From Tenebrio molitor (taxonomy: Eukaryota > Arthropoda > Insecta > Coleoptera > Tenebrionidae), in the NCBI RefSeq assembly GCF_963966145.1, contig NC_091049.1, positions 9,858,001 through 9,922,000 on the forward strand: DNA of 64,000 bases. The letters are read 5' to 3'. Both the position numbers and the translations under genes were made by a program. The notes beneath the pieces were generated by a model. That model made no database searches. It was not told the DNA's origin and saw only the letters and a list, made by a program, of their open reading frames with translations. Position 1 is the stretch's first letter; each line of letters opens with the position of its first letter. Shown in pieces: positions 1-9,888 of the stretch.

Positions 1-120
1 AGTAACTCCTGATTGGAGCTCCAGTTTGGCCGTTGTAAAGAATGAATCCTGAATGGATGAAAGAATGGTAGAGGGATGTTTGAATTTTAGTAAAAGGTGT
101 GGATGTAAGCTCGAGAGAGG

Positions 121-172
121 AGTCCCAACTAAGAGTCCCAACTAAGAGTCCCAACTAAGAGTCCCAACTAAG
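121..172. repeat. 13-bp tandem repeat, four copies
   Basis: The unit AGTCCCAACTAAG is repeated four times without change, followed by a decayed partial unit. It lies about 150 bases past the stop of the minus-strand gag-like ORF. It reads as a simple minisatellite; no function is inferred. Confidence 0.9.
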
Positions 173-323
173 AGTCTTAAATTAGAGGCCTAAGTGTTAT
201 CAGAATAAGTCATAAGAGTTCTATCGGTTGTTCATTATTAAAATAATTTGTGTGTTGTAGTGTTTTAAATTTTATTCAATATATTCATCTTTATTTTAAT
301 TTAATTCATTGTTCGTAATTTTA

Positions 324-1169
324 TTAACCTCCTGACAAGAGCAAAGAAGAAAATATTGCAACAAAACAGTCAACCTTTTTGTGCCCCTCGCGTCCGCACA
401 AATAGCATCTCAACACTTTCGAGGCTTTTGCAACAGAAACAGGAGACCGTTTGCCCAATCTGTCTTTCACAGATCCACTACCGGAAGCGGGTTCTTGTTG
501 CTCCACATTTGCAATTAGAAACTGTAATAAATGTTTAGTACTTACGCACCCTGCAGCTCGAGCCCCAGATTTGAGGAAAGGGTCGTTAATGGTGTTAATA
601 ATAATATCCACTGTTACGTGGTCGTCCAGCTTGCACGCATGACCTAATCCTAGTTTGCGGTAATAGAAGTCCACCAGGCTCTGATGTTTTTCCCGCTGTA
701 CATTCACCAATTCCTTCAGTTTGTCAAACACACCTTGCTGGGGAGGGAACGCTTCAATCAAATTTTTCTTCCACTGTTTCCAGGAAAGATCGAGCTTGTC
801 CTGATTAGTATACCATGATTTTGCATTGCCTCGCAATTTGTTGGTCATGCAAAATATACGAGCCTTATCATCCCAACCAAATACATCTCCAGTAGCGTTG
901 ATGGTGTGTATCCATTGCTGCACGTTCATTTCCTCGAAACCACCACCGAACATTGGTACACTGTCTATTTTACCTTCATATCGGTTTGACTTTGTACTTA
1001 ACTTCCTCTTTAGTTTTCGCACTTTTCTCTTTAGATGCCGTTTTTCCTGTGAACTATCACTTGAACTACTGTCTGAAGTACTGGTACTGTCAGTACTGTC
1101 ACTCGAAACACTCGAACTTGAACTCGAAGATGATGGTGATTGTTTTCGATGTCGCTTGTTCTTAGGCAT
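324..1169 (-). CDS. Retrotransposon Gag-like protein with CCHC zinc knuckle
   Basis: 281 aa. Residues 1-60 are very Ser-rich then Lys/Arg-rich, which suits RNA binding or nuclear location. Residues ~75-225 match the pattern of the retrotransposon gag domain, with spaced Trp in WIHTI, KSWYTN and SWKQWKK. Near residues 255-268 there is one zinc knuckle, C-x2-C-x4-H-x4-C. The reading frame ends 13 residues later, and the DNA there (TTGCTCTTGTCAG) resembles a 3' splice site, so the true end may differ. No protease, reverse transcriptase or integrase follows, so this is either a truncated LTR element or a domesticated gag gene. The ATG at 1169 is the first in frame. Family recognition is fairly sure; expression is unknown. 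Confidence 0.6.
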   Translation of the reverse strand: MPKNKRHRKQSPSSSSSSSSVSSDSTDSTSTSDSSSSDSSQEKRHLKRKVRKLKRKLSTKSNRYEGKIDSVPMFGGGFEEMNVQQWIHTINATGDVFGWDDKARIFCMTNKLRGNAKSWYTNQDKLDLSWKQWKKNLIEAFPPQQGVFDKLKELVNVQREKHQSLVDFYYRKLGLGHACKLDDHVTVDIIINTINDPFLKSGARAAGCVSTKHLLQFLIANVEQQEPASGSGSVKDRLGKRSPVSVAKASKVLRCYLCGREGHKKVDCFVAIFSSLLLSGG

Positions 1170-1906
1170 CGTTACTACAATTTATCGCGTACCGATCTAT
1201 TTTTGGGAAACACTATGCCGAAAAGCACATAGGCCAATCCCACTTCTGATTTGTTAAATGAAATTCTCTGACCAATTAAAACGAATTTATTTTGGGTAGA
1301 TGACCAACATAACTGCATGTGAGCTTGATTACTACTCTCCGATCTTGCTGTTTCTTGATCCGAGCAGAGCGGTGTTTCCCCCGCTGCCTCCCGACCACTG
1401 GCCTCGCCGTCTGGCGGGACATTTGAAATTTCATCTAACAGTATATCTACATGTTAAATTGGAGGAAACAGAAATGTTTACTGAAACGTTTTGTGATAAT
1501 TTTCTTTAATCTAAGCGTGTACCGAGTTTACGTAAGGTCATTCAAGCAAATGTTCTAAAGTGTTTACCATTCATTTTGTTAGTCGTCCATGTAACCAAAG
1601 TATATGTCCCAAGTGCATTATCTTGTAAAAAGTAAAAATATACACGAAACTTTCGCGTTTATTAACAAAGCTCACTACTTCATTTACACCCAGAATCCAG
1701 GTGAGATTAACATTAAATTTTTATTTTCCTTTGTAGTTTATTAATGAAAGATCTATAAGATCCTCTTTTTCTTCGTGCCTGGACAGACAAAGTACAAAGC
1801 TCCAAATCTAGTCACATTTTTGGAACATGATTAGCAACGGCTGTTTGGCAATTGTTTATTTTGTTGATTTTGTTGATTTTGTTGAAATAATTTGGTGCGC
1901 GTCAAA
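1170..1906. other. Gene-less stretch
   Basis: I see no coding or structured feature apart from a short TTTGTTGAT-type run at 1858-1885, just before the recombinase-like fragment. A small open frame at 1300-1509 has no coding character. Confidence 0.5.
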
Positions 1907-2128
1907 ATGACTTGTAAAGCAAATCCTCCAGAAATTGTAAGAAAATCTGCAGAAGCCTGTGCCGACTTAATACCTAGCAAGTGTGGTGAAAGATATCAAA
2001 AACAATTGAGCCATTTTTGTAAATGGAAATCAGAAAATAATGTGAAGAAAATTACGGAAGAGGTTATGCTGGCTGGCCTATTTTTTAGATTTGGTTTAAA
2101 TGGTTGTATTATTTTATTTGTGAACTAA
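1907..2128 (+). pseudogene. N-terminal fragment resembling a Crypton-type tyrosine recombinase
   Basis: About 74 aa from the ATG at 1907. Residues 10-50 carry the pattern LIPSKCGERYQKQLSHFCKW, then ITEEVMLA. This resembles the N-terminal SAM-like domain of phage-integrase-type proteins found in insect Cryptons and in domesticated KCTD1/ZMYM-like proteins. The similarity stops after VMLA, the rest of the frame looks random, and no catalytic domain follows. Another in-frame ATG lies 5 codons upstream at 1892. It is a relic or a lone exon; the family call rests on pattern memory only. Confidence 0.35.
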
Positions 2129-2519
2129 CGTTTTTAGTCTGAGAAAGTAAGTACATCTTCTTTGTGGCCGAAATAGTTAAATTGTTAATTTGCATTTAGA
2201 TGTAGTTTTGAATAAAACATTTCATAAACCTGAATAATTGTTATTGCGATTGTTACTTTTGTGTTTCCAATAGCAACACTTAACCGGCATCCGGCCGTTT
2301 TTTGCGTTTTCCGGATTCAAACTGATGACGTAAAGTATTGAAATTTGACACAGGATGAAATAAATTAATTCTATTCATTCTTAGGGTTTTACCAAAAAAT
2401 ATGTTCAGTACAACTGTTTACCCTTACAAATACGGATATTTAATTTTGTTCAATCTTGATTATTCGCGTTTTACCATTCTCAGAAAGGATACAATAAAAA
2501 TCTCTGTTGTCAAATATAT

Positions 2520-2790
2520 TTTCCTAGATAAAATATTTATAATCTAAGCGTGGCTTTTACTTTTGACATAAGTTCAAATAATACCTTAAAACGGGTATTT
2601 CTAAAACGTACTGGTACAACAAGCAAATCTTTTATTTTTCTTATCAAATATGTAAATAGCACTATGTAAAGATTGATTGAAAATATTCTTAGATATTTTA
2701 CGGTCACTTTTCCTTATTCTTGTCTATTTACTCTAATTCCGAATTTAATTGAAGGCACGGTATATTATGTTATTAGTAGAAAAAGTGAAG
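2520..2790. repeat. Duplicated flank of the TPR-gene locus, copy 1
   Basis: Short blocks here, such as AAATATGTAAATA followed by ACTATGTAAAGA and a TTTTACGGT block, recur in the same order at 43378-43870. Both copies lie about 1.7-2 kb beyond the 3' end of a TPR-like gene, which supports segmental duplication. This copy lacks the 247-bp element present in the other and so acts as an empty site. Confidence 0.6.
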
Positions 2791-2803
2791 TTTTATGTGC
2801 TGA

Positions 2804-3090
2804 GGCTGGTACAGGTCGACCAGAACAGCTTGGCGAGTGACGCAGTGGACTGAAATCCCTCCCACTAGCGGAGTTGTCTGTTGGGTCTGAAAGTGTTTAG
2901 ATCGTGTACAAACGGGCTAAAATCAGCGCTTTAAGCTTCAAGTGAGCAGCATGTCCGGGCTGTTTTGAGCAGATTTGCTTCGTTGAGTGTACCGTACCTA
3001 CAACCATAGCCATATCCTTGTCTTACAGAGACTCGCTCGTTTCCTCTTGTACGCATCTCACTCGCCAAGCTATTCTGGTCAAGCTGTAGT
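2804..3090. repeat. Inverted repeat, about 36-bp arms
   Basis: The left arm (2804-2841, with CAGCTTGGCGAGTGA) is the imperfect reverse complement of 3055-3090 (TCACTCGCCAAGCT). The sequence just outside, AAGTTTTATGT then GAGGCTGGTA, recurs at about 48338-48362. This looks like a small foldback element. Confidence 0.5.
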
Positions 3091-3317
3091 TTGGTTGCTG
3101 AACGAAGTGAGAAATGTTAAGAAACCAGATATAGAAGACTGAGTAGACTGATAAATTAATGCAGCTCGTTTTGGAAAGCGTTACTATGACTATGATTAGT
3201 AGTTTAGTACAACAACGCTGTGAACAAAATCCGAAATTTTCTTTAATAATTATTCGTCTGTCAATCCGTTTAAATTTGGATAGTTTTGTAAGTATGTTTT
3301 GCAATTATGTAAATCTA

Positions 3318-3977
3318 GTTTTTACCCGCGGCTTTGCCCGCAAATTCTAACTTTCATGTATTGCTATAAACGCAGTAATTTCAATATGAGGTTTGTCTTT
3401 TTACGAAGAATAATTAAAACTTTACTGTAGACTACTTTTTTCTTCGACTATATAAACAAAAAGATCAATACGATAAGAAACTAACGCTATGATAATTTAC
3501 CAATTCATGAAAATACGCCAACATAACACTTTTATCTTCAGTTGTAACCTTATCTTCCTATTGTTTGATTGTCTCGTTTGATTTCAGATACCTGCAAATG
3601 TGACTATGACACCTGAACATATCATGCAAACGCGATTTCCAACTCGAAAAAACTTTTTTTGTGCTTAACAGGCTTAAAAATGATAATAGGGGTTGCTTTT
3701 TGTGGGTGTCAAGCGGCGAAGGTGACGATATACTCAGAGGATGAAATAGGGGTGACGCGCCGAAGGTTAGGGTATTTCCAACTTGAAAAAACTGTCTTTT
3801 TTTCTTAACAGGGTTGAAAATGGTAGTAGGGGTTGGTTTTTGTAAAATTAAAGTAGACAGTAATTTTCTTCTTGTTTTGAAGATCAAGTGCACAAAATTT
3901 CATCAAGTTCGGAGTAAAACTGTAGATTTGCATACAAAATATACAAACAAACAGACATTCAGTTTTATCTATATAGA
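3318..3977. repeat. Dispersed insect repeat with ACCCGCGGCTTTGCCCGC and CTATATAGAT ends
   Basis: One end reads TTTTTACCCGCGGCTTTGCC and the other TTTTATCTATATAGAT next to ACAAACAAACAGACATTCAG. This end pair is familiar from high-copy repeats in many insect genomes; I cannot name the family. Apparent open frames inside on the minus strand are repeat sequence, not genes. Confidence 0.55.
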
Positions 3978-4199
3978 TTATTGTTAGGAATTTCAAATCA
4001 TTTACCTAGTTTACTTTATCTGCTCCTCGTCAGGGGGAGATACTAACTTTATCTGCCACTCGTCAGATGCCATAACAATGAAGTGGCACTTTAGCATTAT
4101 CAATCCCGCAGTAGGTATATCATATTTTACTGACGTTTGAAGAAAAAATAATTTATGACTTCCTAAACATAAAATATGTTTGCACCACGTCAACGTTTC

Positions 4200-4463
4200 A
4201 TCTTGTATAGCTCAAGAACCAAACCATTTTTAAGAAACTTCGAAAATAAAATTATTTCAACATCTTATAGTCCTGATCTGACACACCCTGTGATTTCCTC
4301 TTGTAGGTACCAAATTAAAGGATGTGACGCGTGGCTTGACATTTCAAGATTCACAAATGTTGTTACTGAAGTAGCGTTCAGAAAGCGTAGAAAATAAGAA
4401 ACAATACTATTTTAATTAAAGCTAAACCAATACTACAATAATTTTCAAATTCTGATGCTAATT
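4200..4463 (-). other. Conserved 3' flank of TPR-like gene 1
   Basis: It aligns along its whole length with 44890-45111, downstream of TPR-like gene 2, including a shared ATTAAA polyadenylation-like signal at 4412-4417 about 45 bases after the stop. Conservation outside the coding region shows that the genes arose by DNA duplication, not retrocopying. Confidence 0.65.
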
Positions 4464-5549
4464 TCAGTCAACTGCTACATCCACCTGCTCTTGTATCTTC
4501 CTATTAATACCAACTTGACTCTTCATTTCCTCCTTTTGTCGTTCCTCGATGGCAACCTTACTAATGTTGCAAGTTAATTCTATTTTATCGATTCCATTTA
4601 AAACTTTCTTAACATCTTCAATACGATCATTGGTAAGTTGCGCACAATCTCCAAATTTTTCACTCTCAATTTTGCTCCCCTCATCAAATTTTTTCTTAGC
4701 TGCTTCGTACGTATTTAAGGCCTCCTTGTATTTATTTTCCGCCGCCTTGTAATCATCATTTTCATTAGATTTTCTCGCAGTTTCAAACACCTCAAAGGCT
4801 GCTTTCTCCACCTCAATAGCTTTATTGAAGAGTTCATTTCCTTCAACCTTCATACTGGCGAGATTCAAATTTTCTTGTTGTTCAGAAGTGTGTTTTACGA
4901 TTCCAGCTTGTTGGAACATGTCTTTAGCTGCCACAAACATATTTTGAGCTTCTTGCGACTTGTCTTGAGTCTTATCGGCTTCCAACTCCCATGCTTTCTG
5001 TAACAAACTCTCTCCGTGTTTATTACACGCTTCATTTTTATTATCCTTAATCGAAGTAATCGTAGAACTTTTGTGTGCCAATTTCAAAGCTTCGTCAAAC
5101 TTTTTAATCGCTGTTTCGTACTGTTTCTTTCTCATGGCAACTTGTCCTTCTTTGTTCCGTTCTTCTGCTCTTTCATTTTGCAACTGTTCTTTCGTGTTTT
5201 CGATTTTGATCATAATTTTCTCATGGCCCCTTTCGTAATAGATGTTATGTGATTTCTGGATATGTTGGAAGCCCCCACAACAACCCACAGCGTGAATTCG
5301 AAATGTGTCTATGTCGCCATTTCGGAAATGGAGAGTCATATTGAAAGGACAATGGCTGGCAAATGGATTGATTGCTAACCGACGTCCCACTATCTTATTG
5401 GCACCTATGAAAACTCCATTAAACTGATAAGGTCTACCACCGGCCCAGTCAAAATCGTCTACACTCGATACAGAAATGGTGCTAATATCGGTGTTAGTGT
5501 CATTGGTTACGACTACATCGACAATTGATTGAGATTGAACCGTGCCCAT
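4464..5549 (-). CDS. TPR-like/coiled-coil protein with unrecognised N-terminal domain (TPR-1)
   Basis: 361 aa from the ATG at 5549. An in-frame ATG eight codons upstream is rejected because TTTGTTTTCAG ends at 5564 like a 3' splice site, and because the paralogue at 45112-46206 begins at the same Met (MGT). Residues 1-118 form a compact, probably beta-rich domain with marks shared by both paralogues: FNGVFIGA, CPFNMTLHFRNG, DTFRIH, GFQHIQKSHNIYYE. Residues ~119-361 are helical and highly charged. One clear TPR-like motif (NKEG, then YETAIKKFDEALKL) is followed by coiled-coil repeats such as KYKEALNTYEAAKKKFDEG. I see no signal peptide or membrane span. It lies downstream of SecA-J1 on the same strand; a joint role is inferred from repeated co-location only. 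The N-terminal domain is not recognised. Confidence 0.85.
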   Translation of the reverse strand: MGTVQSQSIVDVVVTNDTNTDISTISVSSVDDFDWAGGRPYQFNGVFIGANKIVGRRLAINPFASHCPFNMTLHFRNGDIDTFRIHAVGCCGGFQHIQKSHNIYYERGHEKIMIKIENTKEQLQNERAEERNKEGQVAMRKKQYETAIKKFDEALKLAHKSSTITSIKDNKNEACNKHGESLLQKAWELEADKTQDKSQEAQNMFVAAKDMFQQAGIVKHTSEQQENLNLASMKVEGNELFNKAIEVEKAAFEVFETARKSNENDDYKAAENKYKEALNTYEAAKKKFDEGSKIESEKFGDCAQLTNDRIEDVKKVLNGIDKIELTCNISKVAIEERQKEEMKSQVGINRKIQEQVDVAVD

Positions 5550-5562
5550 TTTGAGAAATATA
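5550..5562 (-). promoter_or_regulatory. 5'UTR next to a predicted 3' splice site of TPR-1
   Basis: The minus strand reads TTTGTTTTCAG, then 14 leader bases, then ATG GGC. TPR-2 has CTTGTTTTAG at the equivalent place. A GTAAAT-type donor lies about 70 bp upstream, so a short leader intron is possible. This is a prediction from motif only. Confidence 0.45.
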
Positions 5563-5687
5563 TCTGAAAACAAAGTCTACACATAAATATTATAAATAGG
5601 AAAATAAGTTCAAAATATATATTTACTTTTCATCTACTTTGCGTTACAAATTGGCTCATTAAGACGTATTATCATTATCATTAATAT

Positions 5688-5785
5688 TAAGACGTATTAT
5701 CACATTCGTTTCATTAAAGAACTTCTCGCTACGCTCGTCGTGCTTTAAACACACTCATGTGATAATAAAGCGTCTTATTAAACGC
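5688..5785. repeat. Hairpin repeat with CG-rich loop
   Basis: Imperfect arms (GACGTATTATCACA and its near complement TGTGATAATAAAGCGTC) enclose a loop with CTCGCTACGCTCGTCGTGC. It belongs to the same structural class as 13652-13738, 20094-20215, 28320-28430, 34094-34217 and 36495-36607. Confidence 0.65.
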
Positions 5786-6045
5786 CTATAATAATATACT
5801 GTACTATCGGGTGTTCATTTAAATTTATATTCAAAGTTGGGGGTCAACCTCCCTTGAATGAAATGTTAAAAAAACACGTTTTTACAGAATTACTCGATAA
5901 CCGTTGATGATTATGAGAAAAATGATCAAATAAAAGTTGTAAAGGATAAAATTTGGCAACTTTTTGAAGTGAAAACTTCTTTAGGCGCGCCACATACATT
6001 TTCTTCCCGCCCGGGCAGTGAATTAGTTTCATTCGACACGATAAA

Positions 6046-6100
6046 ATCGTTCGCAGCACAAGCAAAAATCGTTCGCAGCTCAGCGACAATCGTTCGCAGC
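6046..6100. repeat. Three spaced copies of ATCGTTCGCAGC
   Basis: The 12-mer occurs at 6046, 6068 and 6089, a spacing of 21-22 bases. It is short and of unknown meaning. Confidence 0.6.
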
Positions 6101-6467
6101 ACGACACGGCAAGCTAAAATCAAGGGAGTCGAGTTTTTTAGCGGAGCGAGCGAAAATCAATCAACTGTGCGTCACTTGTCAATTTTAAATTTTCATTGTA
6201 CGGTCGGTGGACAAATAAAACTGGGACACTTAAAATTTAGTCTGTGTAAATCAGACCATTGAATTGTCAATATACTTGTCAGTGTCTATACAATATGTCA
6301 TACCAAAGTTAACCTGTTTGTGATAAAGTCGTAATTAAACGATGCAAATTTGTAAATTTTGACTTATGTGATTGTCATTTTTGTCCCAGTTTTATTTGTC
6401 CATCGACTGTACGTTGTGGTGTGACCTGACTGACCTCAGTGCAGAGCTGCAGGAGTAACTGTATATA

Positions 6468-6637
6468 CAGGATATTTCACGAGTGATTATGAGCCTGACG
6501 TAATTTAAAATGCAACCCACACTATATTTCCGAAAAAAGCTGGCTTCTGAAATGAAAATGTCCAGCTTTTTTTGAAAATGTATTATGGGTTGAATTTATT
6601 ATTCCGTCAGGCTCATTATCACTCCTGAAATACTCTG
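6468..6637. mobile_element. 170-bp palindromic MITE
   Basis: Almost the whole element is an inverted repeat around AAAAAAGCTGG and CCAGCTTTTTTT, with ends TA-CAGGATATTTCACGAG and a matching right end. It is a diverged copy of the element at 32791-32961, sharing the ATGAGCC(T/C)GACG and ATGCAACCCACA blocks. It interrupts a dispersed repeat that is uninterrupted at about 50388-50490. Confidence 0.8.
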
Positions 6638-6737
6638 TAGAGTTTTATATAATATAAATGATAAAGACACGACAAATATTGTAAGTTTACAGATGAATGT
6701 ACGATTTAATACGTAGTTCTCAATTATATGGTTTCAA

Positions 6738-8045
6738 CCACCGCCGTCTTGATGATTGACATATTTCACTATACATCTGCCTGGGCGAAGCTTTAGTGCC
6801 TGTGATCTCCACGGCGCCACTTTAGGGGGGAATGTCACTAAATAATCATAACCTTATAAATAAATGTAATGAATTCAGTGAAGTTGTCAAAATGCAGTGT
6901 CAAAGACTCAAAGAGTGTCGCAGTTTAAAAGTAGCTTTAATAACAACAATTTTATTAATTTTGTTAATGCTAGTTCTGTGTGGTGTTTCTGGTTTTTAGC
7001 ATTTTGCTGTTAGTGTTTATGAACTGGCTTTTTTATCATATTAGAACTGATATTGCGGTAAATGCAGCAACAACAAATTCCGTTAGTTGTAATGTTGTAA
7101 ACCTATTTCTAGATTAATATTAAAATTATAATCTCATTCTTGGATTTGCAGTACCTACATTATTTCCTAAGCGGGTCATTTCAGATAAAGATGGGTCCAC
7201 AACAAAACAATTACCTATATTTGCTTAATTAATCCGTGCCATTCTTGGTGGAAATAAGTGGAAAGGATATTTTACGTTTTGTACAGTTTTGAATATACAT
7301 AATATCATTTTGGGCAAATTATTATTCTATTAATTTGCACTCGTCACTGACCGAGATATTTTCAAAAAACGCGGGCCCGAAACTTTGTCCCTCCCGCACA
7401 ACCGAACCAGTGTGCAACATTTTGCTTTTGCCATTTAGACTATCCAAACTGTAATTACAATTAAAGTAATGTATCATTTATCACTGGACAACTACGCATG
7501 ACTGCATGCATCATGCAGATACATGTGTGTGGACTGCATGTCAAAATTGTCACGATGCACATGACGATGTGATAGCATGACAGTTAGTTGCTAGAGCTTG
7601 TGCCAACTGTCATGATCGATGACCTTGACAAAAGCTGCGCGAAGGCGGAGCCCAATTTTAATAAGTGAAACGTAAAAACGTTGGTCGTTTAGTTCAAATT
7701 TTCAGGGTGGCGGCAAATTTTCATTTTACACTGTTCAAGGATTTGGATTAGAATGTCCGACATCATCTAAGGACTTGTCGGCTTCTCGCCAAATAAATAT
7801 CAACATAAATTAGCTCAGAAATCTGTAAAGCGTGACAAAATGGTACCAATGTTTTTAGTTCGAATAGTACAGCCGCTTCGGTACGCATTTTGGTTTCTGC
7901 GTCATTGATCATGAGAGTTGGCACGAGCTCTAACAGCAACCCCCGAAATCAACCCTAAACGTCAGAATCTTGAGAACATAGGATTTTTCGGTCTACGCCC
8001 AGGCCGCTATAGACACTCTGACTATCTAGCAGGTCGTGGTTTCAA
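6738..8045. other. 1.3-kb gene-less stretch bounded by GGTTTCAAC
   Basis: The 9-mer GGTTTCAAC occurs just before (6730-6738) and at the end (8038-8046). The related repeat at 50488 joins the two outer flanks directly through one such motif. Either this segment was inserted with a 9-bp target duplication, or it was deleted in the other copy. I find no ORF or terminal repeat inside. Confidence 0.45.
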
Positions 8046-8049
8046 CAAT

Positions 8050-8400
8050 TCATCTATTGGAAACATTTGTGTAGCAAAACTTCTGTTGTGTTCAATATCA
8101 CCGTCAAGAAAATAAAACTTAAACATCCAAACCTAACCTAACAAATTTTGCCTTACGGTACCTCTAAAAGCGGACGTATTTGCAGTTTCTATTGAAAAAT
8201 AGTGATTTTTGATGTTTATTTAAAAACAGCATTGAATTTAAATAATATTAATTATTTATGCCTTGCAACTTATTCCTCCAAGTACTATCATCCATAATGA
8301 TATATTTTTTATAGAATAGATACATACGAGTATTACTTAAAATCAGAAACGAGCATCATAGAAGTTTTCACTTCTGTCGTGCGGTCTTAAGCACACACTC
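8050..8400. repeat. Dispersed repeat, copy A
   Basis: The segment includes AAAAGCGGACGTATTTGCAG and GTTTTCACTTCTGTCGTG. It recurs at 50489-50920 and 52130-52780. This copy is uninterrupted at ~8320, where the 52-kb copy holds a 388-bp MITE, so it serves as the empty site. Confidence 0.75.
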
Positions 8401-8688
8401 TTTTTTATTTTTTTATATGTATAAGTATACTTTTCTTGTAAGTTTAATAAGGATTAAGATACAATCGACGAAATTGCAATTTAACGAAATTTTTACTCCA
8501 AAAAACGTCAAACTTTATTGTTAGTAAATTTTGCCAGTAATATAATACTGTACTGCACTGTACTATTAATAATTGTATTTAAGGCATAATTAAATTTCTT
8601 AATATTATTTATTAGTACCTATTAGCATACGTGTGTTAATTTTAACCAGCGGAAGAACTCGCCAATTCATTAAACTTTTCTCTACCTA

Positions 8689-9886
8689 CAGTGCATTTTT
8701 TTTAACTGTTGCCATAGGGAATTGCATGGTAAAACTTATACCCGCTGTTAACTTTTGTTCTGATGAAAATATTCAAACCATTTTTGGAACAAAGTTGAAA
8801 GATTTTTTAAACTATCGGATAGATAACAATTCAATATCCTAAACTGTCGAAAAAGTTGTGGAAAAAATATTTTCTAGCGCGCCGGAATGATAGTACGTCA
8901 AGCGGCCGCCAGAATAGCGTTCCTGTCGGCTCAACCAGCACCTGACCATCTCCACTTTTGACTTTTGTCACTTTCATTTAAAAAATAGCGAGATCTCCTC
9001 GAGGCCTTGATTAAATTAGCTTTTGGATGGCAGAACATCTAAACATTTATTTGTTAAAAAAAAAACAAAATGTAAAAACGTTAACGCACAAGTAACTCAA
9101 GAAATTAACAGAAATTGTCAAAGGAATTTGTTCAAAGTGTTTTCCTTCGACTGCTGGACAATGTCCCAAGCGATCTTGAAAATTTCTTCGCGTGTTTTGT
9201 AAATGTCGCACTGTAATGGAATTCCAAGCTTCAGTTATTCTTGCCCTTAATTTCTCCACAGTTTCTGGTTGACCTCTTATGCGTTTTTTTACTGTTGCCA
9301 TAGGGAATTACACAATTGCATGGTAAAAATAATATCCTCTGTTAACTTATGATCCACTGCAGGTTTGGTGCTAATTTTTATTTTTGTAATAGATCATTAA
9401 GACTACGTAATGCATATTGTTTGAACAACGACAAGCAGTTTTATTTTACTAATTTTACTCTTCAAAATTAAAATTAATGAACGTAAATAATTTGACAAAA
9501 ACGTAGTAGACGATATGGGAACAAAATTTAGATTTTATATTTTATTTTGTTATTTATTTTAATCATAGCCTCGAGGAGATCTCGCTATTTATTTTTTAAA
9601 TGAAAGTGACAAAAGTCAAAAGTGGAGATAGTCAGGTGCTGGCTGGTTGAGCCGACAGGGACGCTATTCTGGCGGCCGCTCGACGTACTATCATTCCGGC
9701 GCGCTAGAAAATATTTTTTTCACAACTTTTTCGACAGTTTAGGATATTGAATTGTATTCTGTCCGATAGTTTAAAAAATCTTCAAACCTTGTTCCAAAAA
9801 TGGTTTGAATATTTTCATCAGAACAAAAGTTAACAGGGGGTTTTACCATGCAATTCCCTATGGCAACAGTTAAAAAAAATGCACTG
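8689..9886. mobile_element. 1.2-kb DNA transposon with ~320-bp terminal inverted repeats
   Basis: The left arm (8689-~9004) and right arm (~9569-9886) are near-perfect reverse complements. They run from TA-CAGTGCATTTTTTTTAACTG to a CTCGAGGAGATCTCGCTATT block and include GGCGCGC and GCGGCCGC sites. Both ends are flanked by TA, the Tc1/mariner target. The ~560-bp centre holds a transposase relic at 9047-9301. A third, partial copy of the arm (GTTGCCATAGGGAATT) lies at ~9294-9360 inside the centre, so the structure is compound. Confidence 0.85.
9047..9301 (-). pseudogene. Tc1/mariner-like transposase C-terminal fragment
   Basis: The frame reads RGQPETVEKLRARITEAWNS, then ITVRHLQNTRRNF and GKHFEQ. 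This is the pattern of the C-terminus of IS630-Tc1-mariner DDE transposases, where ITP-x-LxNVRRxF and a final GxHFE are typical. The catalytic DDE residues are absent, the last ~30 residues are unrelated low-complexity sequence, and the start codon comes from arm sequence. It is a non-functional remnant marking the class of the surrounding element. Confidence 0.6.
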
Positions 9887-9888
9887 TA

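Noticed and set aside
3558..3996. Minus-strand protein of about 110 aa
   Set aside because: It lies wholly within a dispersed insect repeat with recognisable ends and no domain.
5190..5549. Aegerolysin or actinoporin-like pore-forming domain in the TPR proteins
   Set aside because: A loose likeness in the first strand (VTN-T) only; the cysteine, aromatic and glycine patterns of those families are absent.
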